The position numbers and the translations under genes are program-made. 64,000 nucleotides of DNA from Congeria kusceri (lineage: Eukaryota > Mollusca > Bivalvia > Myida > Dreissenidae): assembly GCA_027627225.1 (NCBI GenBank), contig CM051030.1:2187501-2251500 (forward strand). Direction: 5' to 3'. The notes under the pieces are model-generated. The model worked only from the letters and a program-made list of their open reading frames with translations. It was not told the DNA's origin and ran no database searches. Positions 24,130-37,405 of this stretch are shown piece by piece. How positions within the stretch are numbered: position 1 is the stretch's first letter; every line of letters starts with the position of its first letter.

Positions 24130-26280
24130 GAAGATGAGTTGAAGACCTTGTAACCATGGGAAACAAGCATTCTAGCTCGAAGGATGCCCATTTCTCTGCC
24201 GAGTCCCGTGGGCGGAGCAGGTCATTCAACGGGCTCGCGTCCCGCTTCCGGAAGGCCAGCAGAAGCCCTCCACGGGAGCGAAGCAGCTCGTTTGGTGAGT
24301 CAGGAAAACCGCACCGAAAGGGAAGCGAAAAAGTGGGTCAGAACGGCGTATTCAAGAGTGGCCATAATGGGCACTTGATCCGAAGAGGTCACGATATTCC
24401 AATAACCACCACGCTGACAAGAGACAATGGAGGTGTCGATGCCCAGAATGATGTCAAGGGAACTGCCGCAAAAGAAAGCTTGAGTAAACTGTCGCAGTCC
24501 GCCCCCAGTGGGCGGGGTTTCCACTATCGGCATTCTCCTGCCCGCAATGTTGCACCTGTGCTGGAACAGGTGTCTGCTGGCTCTAAGCCAGTGAAAGACC
24601 TTAGTGAAAGTCAGGATAGTTATAAATATAGTTGTCCTTCCCCCAGTAAATCATTAATTTTAGATGAAAATGATACCATCATCAAAAGTTCGAATCTGAA
24701 GAATTTGAAAAACCAGCAGTTATCTGATAAGCCTGAATTAATAGAGAATTATTCAGAAAATGCACATATCACTGCTTCACAAATGCGTAATGTTTCTCGG
24801 GAACTGTTTTCTGAGCAGCTGGAGGATTTGGCCAAAAGACGAGGCATGGCAACGTTGAATCGTGATTTATCCTTATCAAATGCCAGTCTGGGTTTGCTTT
24901 CGAATCGATCCAAGTCTATGCATAGCTTAAGTTCTAATGATTACGATTATGAGGAACGGTGCAAAGTTGGAGAACTACTTTCTTTTGAGGATAGTTACCA
25001 AGTGGGTGAATTGTGTAGGAGCATAACTTCTCAGTTTTCTAGTGAAAATCAGGATAAAGATGACATATTTCTGCGACCACGAACAAATTCTGCTTCGGCA
25101 GTCGATCTAGGGAGTTATAACAGAAAGCAAATGGCATTTGGTAAGACGAGTGCAGAGATCAGGCGCAATTTGGCATCTCAGTATGCAATAGATCCTAACA
25201 AGTCTGCGCAGAAAAGTAGTTCCACAAATAATGTTGGACCTGACGTCATGCAGGCACGAAGAATGCTGGTTGCCAGGGCACTCAAAGACGGAGACCCTGC
25301 AGAAAAAGAGGAGAACATTCCAGCTCTTGTATCGCCCCAGCAACCACAGTCATTGCAGATGCCACAGGTATCACCGGTTAAACAGAATTCCATCCAAAGT
25401 TTCACAGTGAACGAGGGTGTTTCAATGACCACCGCTAACCCTGTAAGCACTGGACCCAAAGCATCCCCGAAAATGGGACGACGTAGCTCCGCAGGCAGGC
25501 TACAGGGGCCTATTACGACTCCGGAAAAGTCTTATGGCCTTGCAAAGCAGGGTACCCCATCCCCAAGTGGCAAAATGTTCCTCTCAAGGCGTACATCTAG
25601 TCCTATACTCTCACAGAGCTCTGTGTCTACTCCAGAGAAAACCAGCATGCATCAGAGCGTGACAATAACCAGCTCAGGTTCATTACTGCAAGACATTGAC
25701 AAAAATCAGCTGCTAGCTGTGAATATGACCAAATCAATGCAGAAGTTTTTACTGGATAACCAAGGAGTGGGGACGAACTCTACTGATTACGAAAAACTGC
25801 ATAATAAGCTGAATAAGAAAAAGAAATCCACAGCGGCATTGCAGGATGGCGCGCTACGTGAAAGGAGCAGTAGCTTCTCCATACTGTCATCGCGTCAACA
25901 ACAACAACAGTTCGTCCAGCAAATGATCTCACAGCAACAGGAAGAATTGAGTAAAAAGAAAAAAGAGCAGGAGGTTATGGTGCCGCCAGAAACTCAAATT
26001 ATTCACGTTCAATCTAAGTCATACGACAGCACGCCAGTTTCGACCGGTGGCGACTCAGGCTTTCGGAGTCGTAGTCAGAGCTGGTCGTCGCTGTCGCGGA
26101 AAAGCGTGTATGAATCGCAACAGCAGATTAGTAGCGTGATGAACCCTGTGAGCAATCTGTGGAGTTATAGCGAAGTGTCGCTCGCAGAGTTACCCGTAGA
26201 TTTGACCTCCCAACCTCAGAGGTATATCTCGGTAATCGAGGATGACGGACCGCCGCCTGAGATTCTGAATTTCTCACATG
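24130..26280 (+). CDS. Large first coding exon, long isoform of RING/TANC-like protein (5' part, partial gene)
   Basis: The ATG at 24156 opens 708 codons plus one base, ending at a strong donor (catg|gtaagt, 26281). The start is supported by Kozak context (accATGG) and an in-frame TGA at 24135-24137. A pyrimidine-rich acceptor (ttatttttcag) ending at 24129 implies a non-coding exon further upstream, which I could not locate. The product begins MGNKHSSS, with Gly2 and Ser6 as in N-myristoylation signals. It continues with a basic Ser/Arg-rich stretch (about 17-55, RSRSF and RSPPRERSSSF), then long Ser/Thr/Pro-rich, probably disordered sequence with many possible phosphosites. A Gln/Lys-rich helical or coiled-coil patch spans about 581-605 (QQQQQ, then KKKK), followed by an acidic end (EDDGPPPEI). 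No enzyme domain is visible. The exon is GC-richer than its surroundings and free of repeats. Family assignment rests on the RING exon at 48970: I infer a TANC/Rolling-pebbles-like scaffold with moderate confidence. The existence of the exon is nearly certain. Confidence 0.9.
24156..24179 (+). other. Candidate N-myristoylation signal
   Basis: The first codons read M-G-N-K-H-S-S-S. Gly at position 2 and Ser at position 6 fit the general N-myristoyltransferase substrate pattern, and a basic region follows within 20-50 residues, which could assist membrane binding. The isoform starting at 44535 begins M-A-A-N and lacks this signal. The membrane-targeting role is inferred. Confidence 0.5.
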
Positions 26281-26281
26281 G

Positions 26282-27492
26282 TAAGTGGTTCCCATTGACC
26301 TAGATAGTAAATTTGGAAGTAGAACAACAAGTTCAGTACTGTTGCGGTTAGGTTTAAGTGTTGCATTAGGTTATGTTGTTGAAAGTACTTGTATGGTTAG
26401 GAGTAAAACCTATTTTCATACACATTACTATTAAGTAGTGACATTTGTTTTACATGAATGTGTGACAGATTGTTTGGTGGAAGAAATTTGAAAAAAACAA
26501 CAACAAAAAAACAACAACAACAACAACAACATATGAATGTAAATTATGATACACTATTATTAATGAATTTATGATTTTTCTGTTTGAAATTATCAATTTG
26601 AAAGTATTTGAAACATTTAGTTGTTTATTTGTGCATTTAAAGGGTACTAGTAATGAAACTTATTAAAAAATATAATTATTATAGTCTCAAATGGGAATTT
26701 GTTTCCATGTGTAAGATACAAAATTCTAATTCTTTGAATAGAATGTGTTCATATTTCAATTGTGCCTAAAATAACCATTGTTGTAAAGATAGATGTCAAC
26801 GTACAAAGAAGTTTTCAATGTATCAGTATTTATTGAAAATCTTGTTGACAGCTGTGGTTTATATTTATAATAAATACATTCCTTAAATTAATTGCTTATT
26901 CTCATAACATTCTATATGCTGTTGTGCTTAATAAATTGACGTTTATATTTGACATTGAAATACTAAGCATATTTGGTTAAAAGCTATGGAAGAAAATCGA
27001 TTTTCTGTTTCCTTGAAGTTCATTCATTTAACCATGTAACTATATCCACCAAATTATCTGCACAATCTGGCAAGAAATATAAACAAATAGATAAGTGCAT
27101 GTAGATGTATCTACAATGGAATATTTGGAATGCCTTTGTGGTTACTGTATGTTTTCAAGGATATGTTCTGAAGGTGCGGCAAAATGGGCAAAACCACAAA
27201 ATGCCCCGTTAGCTTATACACATGTCATAGTTATATATAGCCATTGCGCATTACGTGTTCTACAAACACAGTGGTGAAAGGTTTATTACCATTGTCTGGC
27301 CGCAACCATGTAGGCTATAGAAGCCTTTCTTCATGACCACAAGTCCATAATGGGTCACATGGGTTATGATTGAGTTTATTACAGCATGGTCAATAAGAAT
27401 CAATAGGCAATGCTGTTTAACTGGTGATCGGTAGTCTCTATGATTCTTTAATACCTGAAGTATTTTCTACAGCAGCAATGGACAGGTCTTAA
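26282..27492. other. Intronic stretch with (CAA)n
   Basis: A (caa)n tract at about 26494-26530; otherwise featureless AT-rich DNA. Confidence 0.5.
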
Positions 27493-27932
27493 AGAGGGAT
27501 TCTACGATTTTGTAGGAAAATTATATCGTAAAACCATCCATTTATTCGATTCTAATGATGTCAATTAATTTTTAAACTAATATTATAATAATGTTGGGAA
27601 TAACTTATGTTCAGAACTCATATTAAGAGAGAAATTTAAAACTAAAATAATACTTTACTGTGCAGCAAACTATTATATACATCTATATACAGCTTCTCGA
27701 TGAGTCTGACCGATTGTTGCGCATGCACAGTAGTTTTCTAATTCTAAACCGAATGTAGCCATTGCTGTAGGATAAACGGGTCTGTATCTACCAAAAATAT
27801 GTATTTTTATTTTTTCTATAAATAAATTAGTTTTTGTTTATGTGTATGTATTTATGTTATATAAAATGTTTTTTGTTTGTGTGTAACGAAATATACTGGA
27901 AATAAATTGAGTATAAATCAGACAGTCTCTCT
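27493..27932. mobile_element. TTAA-flanked 440-bp element
   Basis: Ends AGAGGGA and TCTCTCT are imperfectly inverted and flanked by TTAA at 27489-27492 and 27933-27936. There is no tRNA-like block. It is either a separate subfamily or a coincidental match to family A. Confidence 0.5.
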
Positions 27933-27936
27933 TTAA

Positions 27937-28579
27937 ACCAGTAACAACTTTTTTCAGCGAAATAACAATTGCAAACTGTTTCATCACTTGCATATCTTCA
28001 GTAGACTGGTTTCGTCACCATTAGATATATAGCTGAAGTATTTCACAGCGATAACTTATTATAGCCATAAAATGTCAGTTATTTAGATGACAGACTACAA
28101 GATAATTGTATGTTTCTAATAAATTTCAAAATATGATAATTAGGCGTCGTCAAGTACATGGTCTCAAACCTCGTCTAGTAGTAGTTTTTAGTCCAGGGCC
28201 TGTATCCAGAAAGCTTCTTATGTCTGCGGCTGGTTCATGTAAAGATTATTTTTATTTAATTTTTTTTTAAGATGGTAAAGAAACAATGGATGCTTCTTTT
28301 TAACCAAATTTCAAATATACATTTTCACAGGGAAAATTGAATTATAAAATTTCACTTAAATAAATAAATAATTGTGATTTTAGTTAAGATTTTCCTTGGG
28401 AGCTTTGAGGATTTTGGGCCCATGTCAATACCAAGTTTTTATTGAACTCAAGATTGATTTTTTTTTAATGAAATAAATTTGTTAGTTTTGTTCTTTTATA
28501 ATAAAAATAACTGTTAATATGAGGTGCAGTTGTACATTAAAACATTGATGTTTTTCTAAGAAAAACTTTACATAGCAGT
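27937..28579. other. Intronic AT-rich stretch
   Basis: No feature recognised. Confidence 0.5.
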
Positions 28580-28915
28580 AAGGAGTAAAAAAAAATGTTT
28601 GTTTCAGGTAACATGCCCAAAAAAATTAGGGTAAGTAGGTCGGGATTTATTTTTTATTTTTTTGGTTAATGGTCAACTTGTAGATTCTTAAACTGAATAA
28701 ATATTCAAAACGTAGCAGTAATATCGTTAAACATCGTTTATAAGTGGATACTATCAAAACAAAACACTTATTTATCCAAAAACACATTTAATTATTGAAA
28801 AAGGTAAATAAACCAAAAATCAATCTGACAAACCCAATAAAATGTTCTAGGGTTGGGCATTTTTTGAGGGCAGGTCGGGTTACCTGTAACAAACATATTT
28901 TTTTCTACGCCTAAG
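28580..28915. mobile_element. Family G MITE, copy 1
   Basis: Inverted ends (atgtttgtttcaggtaac / gttacctgtaacaaacat) plus the internal gggtaagtaggtcggg / gggcaggtcgggtta pair. It matches 52036-52376 over its length. Confidence 0.85.
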
Positions 28916-29466
28916 CAGGGAAATTTACCACTTGAACTGGGTTTTGGGCCTAGTAAACTATTTTGTGCACTGCGATTTAAATTTGTTATGTTTGTATCAT
29001 AGGCAGTCTCGGGACTAATGTATATAATTAATAAGTGTCTTTTATTATTTAAAGTAAAACGATACAATGTTATTACCACCAGCTCACTACATTGTTTTTC
29101 ATTATATTTGCAAAGCTCAAATAATCATCACTATAATCTTTGTGTCCATAGCCTTGCACAGGAAGCCTTATAGGTGAACGTTAACAAAGTTGGAAAGTAC
29201 TGGTTCTACCCAGCAAACAGACTGCAGTGTCCCTAAAAAAAACACAAGCTTTTGAGAAAATGATTAAATAAGTTGGTTGATATGTGGTAATGAAAAGAAC
29301 AACTGATCGACTTGTAGCTTTGTTTATGGCTTGGTTATCAAATGGGAGAATACTGAACATAAGCAACAGTATTCAAATTCTCAAATGTCAAAGCTATGAC
29401 ATCTTAAACATGGTGTTTCTTGAAATGAGATACATTATAAGAAACAGAAACTCCAGGAAGTATTTT
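28916..29466. other. Intronic stretch
   Basis: Contains a short gtactggttctacccag motif at about 29198 that recurs at 38313 and, inverted, near 62050 (worn dispersed repeat). Otherwise nothing. Confidence 0.4.
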
Positions 29467-30447
29467 TATACCCCCACAAAGGAAGTTTAGTGGGGGTATA
29501 TAGGAGTGAGTTTGTCGGTCCGTAGGTCTGTTGGTCCGTCGGTCTGTTGGTTTTTGGTTTCCGAATGATAACTCAAGAAAGACTTGACATATTCAAATAT
29601 TTTTTGGTACACATGTGTAACATCATAGAATACAGGTCAGGTTTGATGTTGGTTACAAACCACTTAAATTTTGACAGAGTTATGGCCCCTTTTTGACTTA
29701 AAATTCCCTAAAAACATGGTTTCCGGATGAAAACTCAATAAAGGCTTGACATATTCAAATAATTTTTGGTACACATGTGTAACATCATAGAATACAGGTC
29801 AAGTTCGATGTTGGGTACAAACTGCTAAATTTTGACAGAGTTATGACCCCTTTTCGACTTAAAATTCCCTAAAAACATGATTTCCGGACGATTACTCAAG
29901 AATGGCTTGACATATTCAAATAATTCTTGGTATACATGTGTAGCATCATAAAATACGGGTTAAGTTCGACTTTGGTTACAAACCACTAAATTTTGACAGA
30001 GTTATGGCCCTTTATTTGACTTTAATTCTCTCAAAACATGGTTTCCTGACGATAACTCATCAATGGCTTGACATATTTTAATAATTATAGGTACACATGT
30101 GTAGCATCAAAAAATACAGGTCAAGTTCGACTTTGGGTACAGACCACTAAATTTTGACACAGTTATGGCCCCTTTTTGACTTAAATTCCCGAAAAACATG
30201 GACAATAACTCCTGAAAGGCTTCACAAATTTAAATTATTTTTGGTACATAGGTGTAACATCATATGATACAGATCAAGTTCAACTTTGGTTACAAACCAC
30301 TAAATGTTGACAGAGTTATGGCTCCTATTAAAATTGAATTTTTCCAAATACACTGTTGACTTCACAAATTAAAGCATTCTCTCTCTGTCCGTTTCTTTTG
30401 AATGGATGCCATAGTTTGTGACAAGGCTATATTGTGGGGGTATATCC
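29467..30447. mobile_element. Family D element with ~160-bp internal tandem units
   Basis: Boundaries carry inverted atacccccac / gtgggggtat. Inside are about five diverged units starting near 29558, 29720, 29881, 30043 and 30201, each with ggcttgacatattcaaat, ggtacacatgtgtaacatca and ttgacagagttatggccc. No ORF. Confidence 0.8.
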
Positions 30448-31502
30448 GTCACTCATGTGCCAATTCTAGTATTTTCAGGTTTGTCAAAGAAAGCTTGTGG
30501 TTTCAGTATGGTATAAGCAAGGCTTAGGGAAATCGCCATTCAAATGTGATTCAAATTATTTATGTGGACACTTAAACAGATTAGTTCAGTATGTATTGTT
30601 TAAACATATTTTCCCAGTTGCATACTGTTAATTTTGTGGTGTAATGTTGTCCAAGCCTTAATGACAAAAAGAAAATATACTGCTAACATAACCAACCGTA
30701 CGTGCTGTGTGGCAATAATACATGCCCTTTCATGTCTTCCTGGTCAAAAGGGTGTTATTTTCCTATAGCAAGTAATAGTTTGTCCATTGACCAAGTGCCT
30801 AATACCTGGCTATTAGAAAAGATTAGATCAATGTCCAAATACGGCTGAAATTTATTGGCTCCATTTGGGCCACCGAGACATAACGAGTAAACTGATTTTA
30901 TCTTGATATAGAAAAAGCTTTTGATTGAATTACTTCCACACTTCTGAGAAGCCAGATTGTCCCTGGGTGGAAATCCCCATGTAAGTAATTAGGCCCTATT
31001 CAGTATATTAACGTCTTAGGCAATTGTATGTGTCATAAATGGACTTGAGGTCGGAATCTTTTTCTTTGTCATTTGATGTCCGGCAGGGAGGAGTTGTAGT
31101 GCAAATAAAGGGGATTAGTGTTTGTTCTGTAACAGGTCATTACATTGTAGACATCTTGTCTCAGAGTTATATTCACTCAAAGATTACTGACAGCATACTT
31201 GCAACAGTGTTAAATTTCAACTTGAAGCGGTGCTAATTTATTTGTAATTGTTACGCACTTGACCTAAGTAAAATGGGTTTTTAATTTTTCTCTTTGTAGA
31301 CTGGATTTCAAAATTAACGCTCATTCTTTAAGGTGATAAGCCTATTCTTAAGGGGATAATGGATTGTTTCATAGTTTTAATTTGCAATCAGACAACATTT
31401 TAAAAAAACTCTAATTATCGTGACAGCTTGAAGCATTTTGATGTTGTTACAGATAAGGTTACAAGCATACTTAACAATAAAAAAATCATGTAATGTTTGT
31501 TT
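30448..31502. other. Intronic stretch
   Basis: No feature recognised. Confidence 0.5.
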
Positions 31503-31981
31503 ATGCCCCCGGCATCTTGATGAGGGAGGCATATAGTGATTGTCCTGTACGTCCTTCCGTCCGTCCTTCCATCCGTGACAAGGTTAAGTAGATTTTACCG
31601 TTTTGACTAGCACCAACACCGCTTGCTATAACACTTGGATACTTACACAGTTGTTGCTTATGACCATACCCAATCCACCCATATCACCCAACCTCACTTT
31701 GACTTGACCTTAACCTAATTTGGACTTGTAATAATCCAAAAGTGCCATTTCTTGGTTAACTAGATTTTACCGTTTCGTCTAGCACCAACACCGCTTACTA
31801 CAACACTTGGATATTTACATAGTTGTGACTTATGACCGTTCCCAATCCACCCATATCACCCAACCTAACTTGACCTGGACCTGGACCTAATTTGGACTAA
31901 AAAATTAGCTATCCAGCACCAACCGGGGTGGGGGTGGGGGGGGGGGCAGGGCATGTGTGTTTATCAAACACAGAATCTTGT
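31503..31981. mobile_element. Family E element, copy 1 (two internal units)
   Basis: Begins atgcccccggcatcttgatg and ends gtgtgtttatcaaacacaga. Two ~165-bp units share gattttaccgttt…tagcaccaacaccgctt and caatccacccatatcaccca. A G-run (about 31926-31946) lies near the end. Copy 2 is at 36443. Confidence 0.8.
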
Positions 31982-32772
31982 TGTGTGCTAGAATTGTTGT
32001 GTGCTAGAATGTTTTGTCAGACCAGATTAGAATTGCCTTTATTTATTTCAGGAAAATGATGGGTATAAGACACCAAAATATGACTATACCAGTGTGTTAT
32101 TTTATTTTATTATTCTATAAGACTTAAATGAGTGATAATCCAAGTAAATGTAGTAATGTTAATTTAATGGTGTTACATGCAACCGAATAAAAGCAGTATA
32201 AACATTATTTAATAAACGTATACAATTCTTGTTTAAAGATTGTACACTTTACTATGAAACAGTACTAAGTAACTAAGTACTTGAAATGTAACTTATGTGC
32301 TCGGAAAGTGTTGTGTATACAAATTTAAACCAAATGTGCTTGAAACAGGAAAACTGTTTGGTGTGACACAGTTGTTAGGGTACCTTTGGGTTGAACACAA
32401 TGCCTCAATTCTATCACTTACTTTTTGTGTAACGCGATACACTAGCTCGATGTAGCTTTAAAATGGAGACGGATTTCTCGGGTTTCTATTGTAAATAATA
32501 AAGCTGCGTGACAACAAATTGCGTGGCTATTCAAAGTTACCGGAGCAGAAAAGGGTCCCTCGAAACAGTTGCATTGTGGGTCAGTAGTCCATGCAGGATC
32601 AGCTGATGGTAAAACTCCTGTCTTTGTCATACGAGATGAGGAGCTAATGATAATGGGACGAAAAATCTGTTCAAAAGGGTTAATACGGGCATTGGACGAT
32701 TGCTTATACAAGCAGTGTTTTAAAACTAGACTTAAAATGCAATAGGAAATCCTTTACACATTAAAACTATCA
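31982..32772. other. Intronic stretch
   Basis: No feature recognised. A GC-richer island at about 32440-32710 has no splice-compatible ORF. Confidence 0.45.
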
Positions 32773-33060
32773 GAGGTGTGGAAATATCCACGAACAAGTT
32801 CATTGCAAACACGTTTTGATTCTAGGTGTTCCTAATATAATTTCTCATTAAATATAAATAAAATACAAATTTATATTGATCTTAAAATATATTATAATTA
32901 TATCTAATATATAATACCATCATAAATAACTCCTTACTTTTACATAACTGTTACGCACCAATATTGTACTTGTCAACAGAGAACATTACAGGAAAATTGT
33001 ACTTGTCTGATGGTAAAATTACCCCGTCGGACAAGTCGGGCATAGGATTTCCACAACCCT
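32773..33060. mobile_element. Family C MITE, copy 2 (diverged, internally deleted)
   Basis: Starts aggtgtggaaatatcc and ends ggacaagtcgggcatagg…ttccacaaccct. It lacks the middle acttgtcc block seen in copy 1. Confidence 0.75.
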
Positions 33061-33278
33061 AACTATTTACGAAAACTTGAACAACAATGTTTAAGTAATT
33101 ATAAAGTTACATTGGCATTACGTTGTTCTGATTATGTTGATTGGTGTACATAATAAGTTGCTTTATTGTTTGATAAAAATAGTTATTTATTCCTGGGCAA
33201 AAAGCTGAAATGTAAGATTTTGTATCCTACATACTATTAACGGTGCGTCACAAGCTGATTGTGATTGGAATTCCTGTT

Positions 33279-33672
33279 TTGTCTGCCATCTGTTGTCATA
33301 GAAACAAAGCATGTCATATGTTGTTAGGCAACAAGGTCTGTCATCTGCTGTCATGGCAACAGTCTGTCATCTGTTCTCATAGTAACAAGGTCTGTCATCT
33401 GTTGTCATAGTAGCAAGTTCTGTCATATGTGTTCATAGTAACAAGGTCTGTCATTTTTGTCATGGCAACTAATTCTGCCATCTGTTGTCATGGCAATACA
33501 ATCTGTCATTTGTTGTCATGGCAACTAGATCTGCAATCTGTTGTCATTGCAACAAGTCCTGCCATCTGTTTTCATGGCAACTAGATCTGATAACTGTTGT
33601 CGTAGTAACAGAATCTTTCATCTGTTGTCATGACAACTAGGGTCTACCCTCTCTTGTCATAACGGCAAGGTC
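33279..33672. repeat. Degenerate ~27-bp minisatellite, ~13 units
   Basis: Units follow tctgtcatctgttgtcatag plus taacaag, with many substitutions and length variants: an old, unhomogenised array. Confidence 0.85.
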
Positions 33673-34253
33673 ATTATGGTGTTTCTATGAAGCTGTACTG
33701 ACTAAAATATTAAACTGACAATAAACGTAACACAACAAAATGTGCTTAGTATTAGCTTAAAGCGATTGGCTTTTGTCGAAGTGTGGTTGGATTGAGTGAT
33801 CAAGGTGCAAGGTAAACATATGTCCTGAGGATTTAGAATGAGTGATTGAGGTCCAATGTATATGTCCAGAGGAATGTGAAGTTGTATGCTCTGTATAAAT
33901 TAAATGAGAAATTAATGGAGTGTCTTTCGTCATGGCTGTACATAGTTAGATTAGAAATACATTGTCTGGCCTATTTGCAAATTGTAATATCCCCTATGGG
34001 TCACTGGGTCAAAGTAGAGATAGGTTTGAAATGATTATTTCCCCAGAAATTTGTATATTTTGATAGTGTAAAGATAAGGTTAATTTGTTATGTCACAGAG
34101 TTTCAGTATGTATAAGGGGAGTACTGCTTAGGTAATTTATAACTTCATGTTTGAATTGTGTTTCAAACAGACACTTCCTGAATCGCATTCCAAACTCATA
34201 ACTGTTTGTTTCTTTTCAAGGATTGCTTCTTCTTAGCTTGAGTATGAATATAT

Positions 34254-34515
34254 TTGAGGCGCGTCATGAGAAAACTGGGGTTATTGCATGTGCATAAAGT
34301 GTCGTCTCGGATTAGCCAGTGCAGTTTGCACAGGCTAATCCGAGACGGCACTTTCAGCTTTTATGGTATTTTCTGTTTCAAAGAAGTCTCTTCTAAACAT
34401 AAATCAACTGTAGGCGGAAAGTGCCGTCTTGTAGTAGCCTGAGGACTGCATAGGCTAATCCGGGACGACACTTTACGCACATGCATTAAGCCCGGTTTTT
34501 CCATAATGGCCTCAT
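34254..34515. mobile_element. Family B palindromic MITE, copy 3
   Basis: Long inverted ends and both internal hairpins are present. The right hairpin is mutated (tagtagcctgaggactgcat). Confidence 0.9.
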
Positions 34516-34731
34516 TTGTATAGTGTTATTCATTTGAGCTGATTTGAGGTGAAGTTTGCAGCTTCAGTTATTTTCATGAGAAAATTACTGCTTTTGATTT
34601 ATACTAAATATTTATGCAACTTGGTTTTGCTCAGTGGTTCTGTCAACTTTGCCTGGTGATAGGGTCTGGCCATATTTCTGCAGTGGTGAAATTATATTTC
34701 ATGGTATGAAATGGGTATCAAATTACCTTAA

Positions 34732-35167
34732 AGGGACATATTCACAGATTTTTATATTTTTGAAAAATTTCCTTTAATGCCTGATCTTAACTGCCAAAAC
34801 TAAAGCATCTAACAAAATATTTTATAAAGTAGTAAAAAGTAATTTATTAAAAAGTTTGCCCTGCCCAGGCTCAAACCTACGACCTTCGGGATCATTTTCC
34901 TGACACACTAACCATTCTACTAATCTGACTTACGAACATTGTAGTGTATTTTTCAACGCTATGTAAGTGATACACATGTATTCTAAAATACTGACAAATG
35001 TAACTTTTGTATAATTTTATAATTTGATTCATTTATAATTGTTGATTAGCCCTCTCTATATATATGTCAAAAGTGTTATTTCGCTTGTTTATATATATAT
35101 ATTTTTTTTAGGATCAATGGCAAAACAATTTTAAATTGTCAATTCGCGAGTGAGCGAATAGGTCCCT
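34732..35167. mobile_element. Family A TTAA-flanked element (436 bp)
   Basis: Inverted ends AGGGAC and GTCCCT are flanked by TTAA (34728-34731) and TTAG (35168-35171, one change). The internal block ctcaaacctacgaccttcgg reads on the minus strand as a tRNA B-box-like region with an A-box-like tagaatggttagtg further on. Confidence 0.75.
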
Positions 35168-35171
35168 TTAG

Positions 35172-35847
35172 GTAATAAGAAAGTTATTGATTTTGTAGCC
35201 TGCTGATTACAAAAATTAAGAGCTTAGTTCATCCTTGAAAGTTTGTTAAGAGCTAAATATTGTCAACAAATTATTGACCATTTGTGGTTGTTTGAATATT
35301 GGTGTGTACCAACAACCACATAATTTTAATAATCCAAAGTCGCAAAAGCTGTATCAATTGACTGTGACATATAGATCAGCTTTAAAACATGGTTTCAATC
35401 CACAATGGTAAAATAAGAAACTCTCCCATTAATTAATAATTCAGGTATGTTTTGAAAGCGAAGGTTGACTATTGAAAAGCTGATAACTTTTCCTTAAACA
35501 CATTATGCACCCACCACTTGAAAGACCAAAGTGTTCTTGTATTCCGCAAACATTAAATTCTCGCCTTTGAAAACAGAATGATCAGATATTGCACTGAATT
35601 TAAATATCATAATCATCCGCAAATGATATGACTCAGTGATGCCTGAAGGGTGATTGGGTTTAAGTTTTGTATAATTTTGAACTTTAATTTAAAAGGGCAG
35701 TGCATGGTAAACAAAACATAAACAAATGTATTTCGTAATTTGTTGTATTTGAATTATAGGTAAAAAAAATCATTTTAAAATTTCATGATCATCACAAAGT
35801 AAAAGAACTTAACATAAAGAACATGGTTCTGTCAGAAGATACGAAAA
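35172..35847. other. Intronic stretch
   Basis: No feature recognised. Confidence 0.5.
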
Positions 35848-35935
35848 TATCAATCAATCAATCAATCAATCAATCAATTAATCACAAATAAATAAATAAA
35901 TAAATACTGAAAATAAATGAATAAATAAATCAGTC
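35848..35935. repeat. (AATC)n and (AATA)n microsatellites
   Basis: A run of tcaa/aatc repeats followed by aataaata repeats. Confidence 0.9.
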
Positions 35936-36442
35936 AGGAGGATACAATTGTACAGAATTACTGTGTGGAAAAAATTGTGTTAAATATGTTTTCATTTTAT
36001 AACCTATTTACTTTAAATACACACATTTTGTATTTAACGACAATTTAAATGGAAATCTTGTCATCCAGGCTATCCTAGGTATAATCTTGAGGCTACATAC
36101 TAGTATCACAGGTTACATACCAGTATTAATGACCATATGAAATCATCCTGTGACCATGTCAGCCCCAATTTAATAGATAATATTTCACCTTACTTGATAC
36201 AATTTAACACCTGGTTGCAACTAAACTCTCATAAAGTTTGGGCTGTGTAGGATTGGTACAATGCAAGTTGCATTCATGTTGTGTGCGAAAAATCTGATAT
36301 TGCATGCAAAAATCTGATAATGCATGGTCAGGAAGTAAACCAATCAGCATAATGGCTTTCTGAATTTGTTAAAAAGTGCTAATACTACAGGAATATATGT
36401 ATGAATTGGATTGTCTGAAAATATATGTATTCCAAATTATTT

Positions 36443-37062
36443 TTATGCCCCTGGCATCTTGATGTGAGAGGCATATAGTGATTATCCTGTCGGTCCGCCC
36501 TTCCGTCTGTCCTTCCGTTCTTCTGTCCGTGACAAGGTTAAGTAGATTTTACAGTTTCGTCTAGCACCAACACCGCTTACTACAACACTTACACAGTTGT
36601 TGCTTATGACCATTCCCTATCCACCCATATCACCCAACCTCACTTTGACCTTGACCCAATTTTCACTTACAATAATTTAAATGGGCTGTTTCTTGGTTAA
36701 CAAGATTTTACGGTTTTGTCTAGCACCAAAACCGCTTGCAACAACACTTGGATATTTACATAGTTGTTACTTATGACTGTTCACAATCCACCCATATCAC
36801 CCAACCTCACTTTGACCTTGACCTTGACCTAATTTGGACTTTTAATAATTCAAAAGTGCAATTTCTTGGTTAACTTGAATTTACCATTTTGTCTAGCACC
36901 AACACCGCTTACTTTAACACTTGCATATTTACACATTTGTTACTGATGACCGTTCCCAATCCACCCATATCATCCCACCTCACTTTGATCTTGACCTAAT
37001 TTGGACTAAGAACTGGGCTATCTAGCAACAACCGGGCACATGTGTGTTTATCAGAATCTTGT
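36443..37062. mobile_element. Family E element, copy 2 (three internal units)
   Basis: Same ends as copy 1 (atgcccctggcatcttgatg … gtgtgtttatcagaatcttg), with three ~165-bp internal units where copy 1 has two. Confidence 0.8.
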
Positions 37063-37127
37063 TTGATACTAAAATACTAAATTACTTAAGTTTGTCCTAA
37101 GGAGATTTGTGAATATGGGCCCAGTAC

Positions 37128-37405
37128 GGGCCGGCTAGCTCAGTTGGTAGAGCGCTGGACTACAAATCCGAGGATCGCGGGTTCGATTCCCAGCCGGCCG
37201 CATGGTCATGAAATTATTTCTACGGCCATTCTCCCCATACCTCTAATTCAAGTGGGGCAGTTGTCAGTTAATGGCATAAGTATGTGCACTCAGTACTGGT
37301 AAACCAGCTTACTCAGGAAAAGTGTGAGTAGGTTAACTGACCGCCGTTATATGACTGAAATACTGTTGAATACGGTGAAAAATCCAAAAACAAACAAACA
37401 AACAA
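37128..37405 (+). mobile_element. tRNA-derived SINE, copy 3
   Basis: Head with A box tagctcagttgg and a perfect B box ggttcgattcc. It lacks the cataacttgtgtggggatt spacer found in copies 1 and 2, joining the body directly at catggtcatgaaatt. Tail (caaa)n. Confidence 0.88.

Noticed and set aside
25107..25459. Minus-strand ORFs inside the large coding exon
   Set aside because: Antisense shadows of the 708-codon frame.
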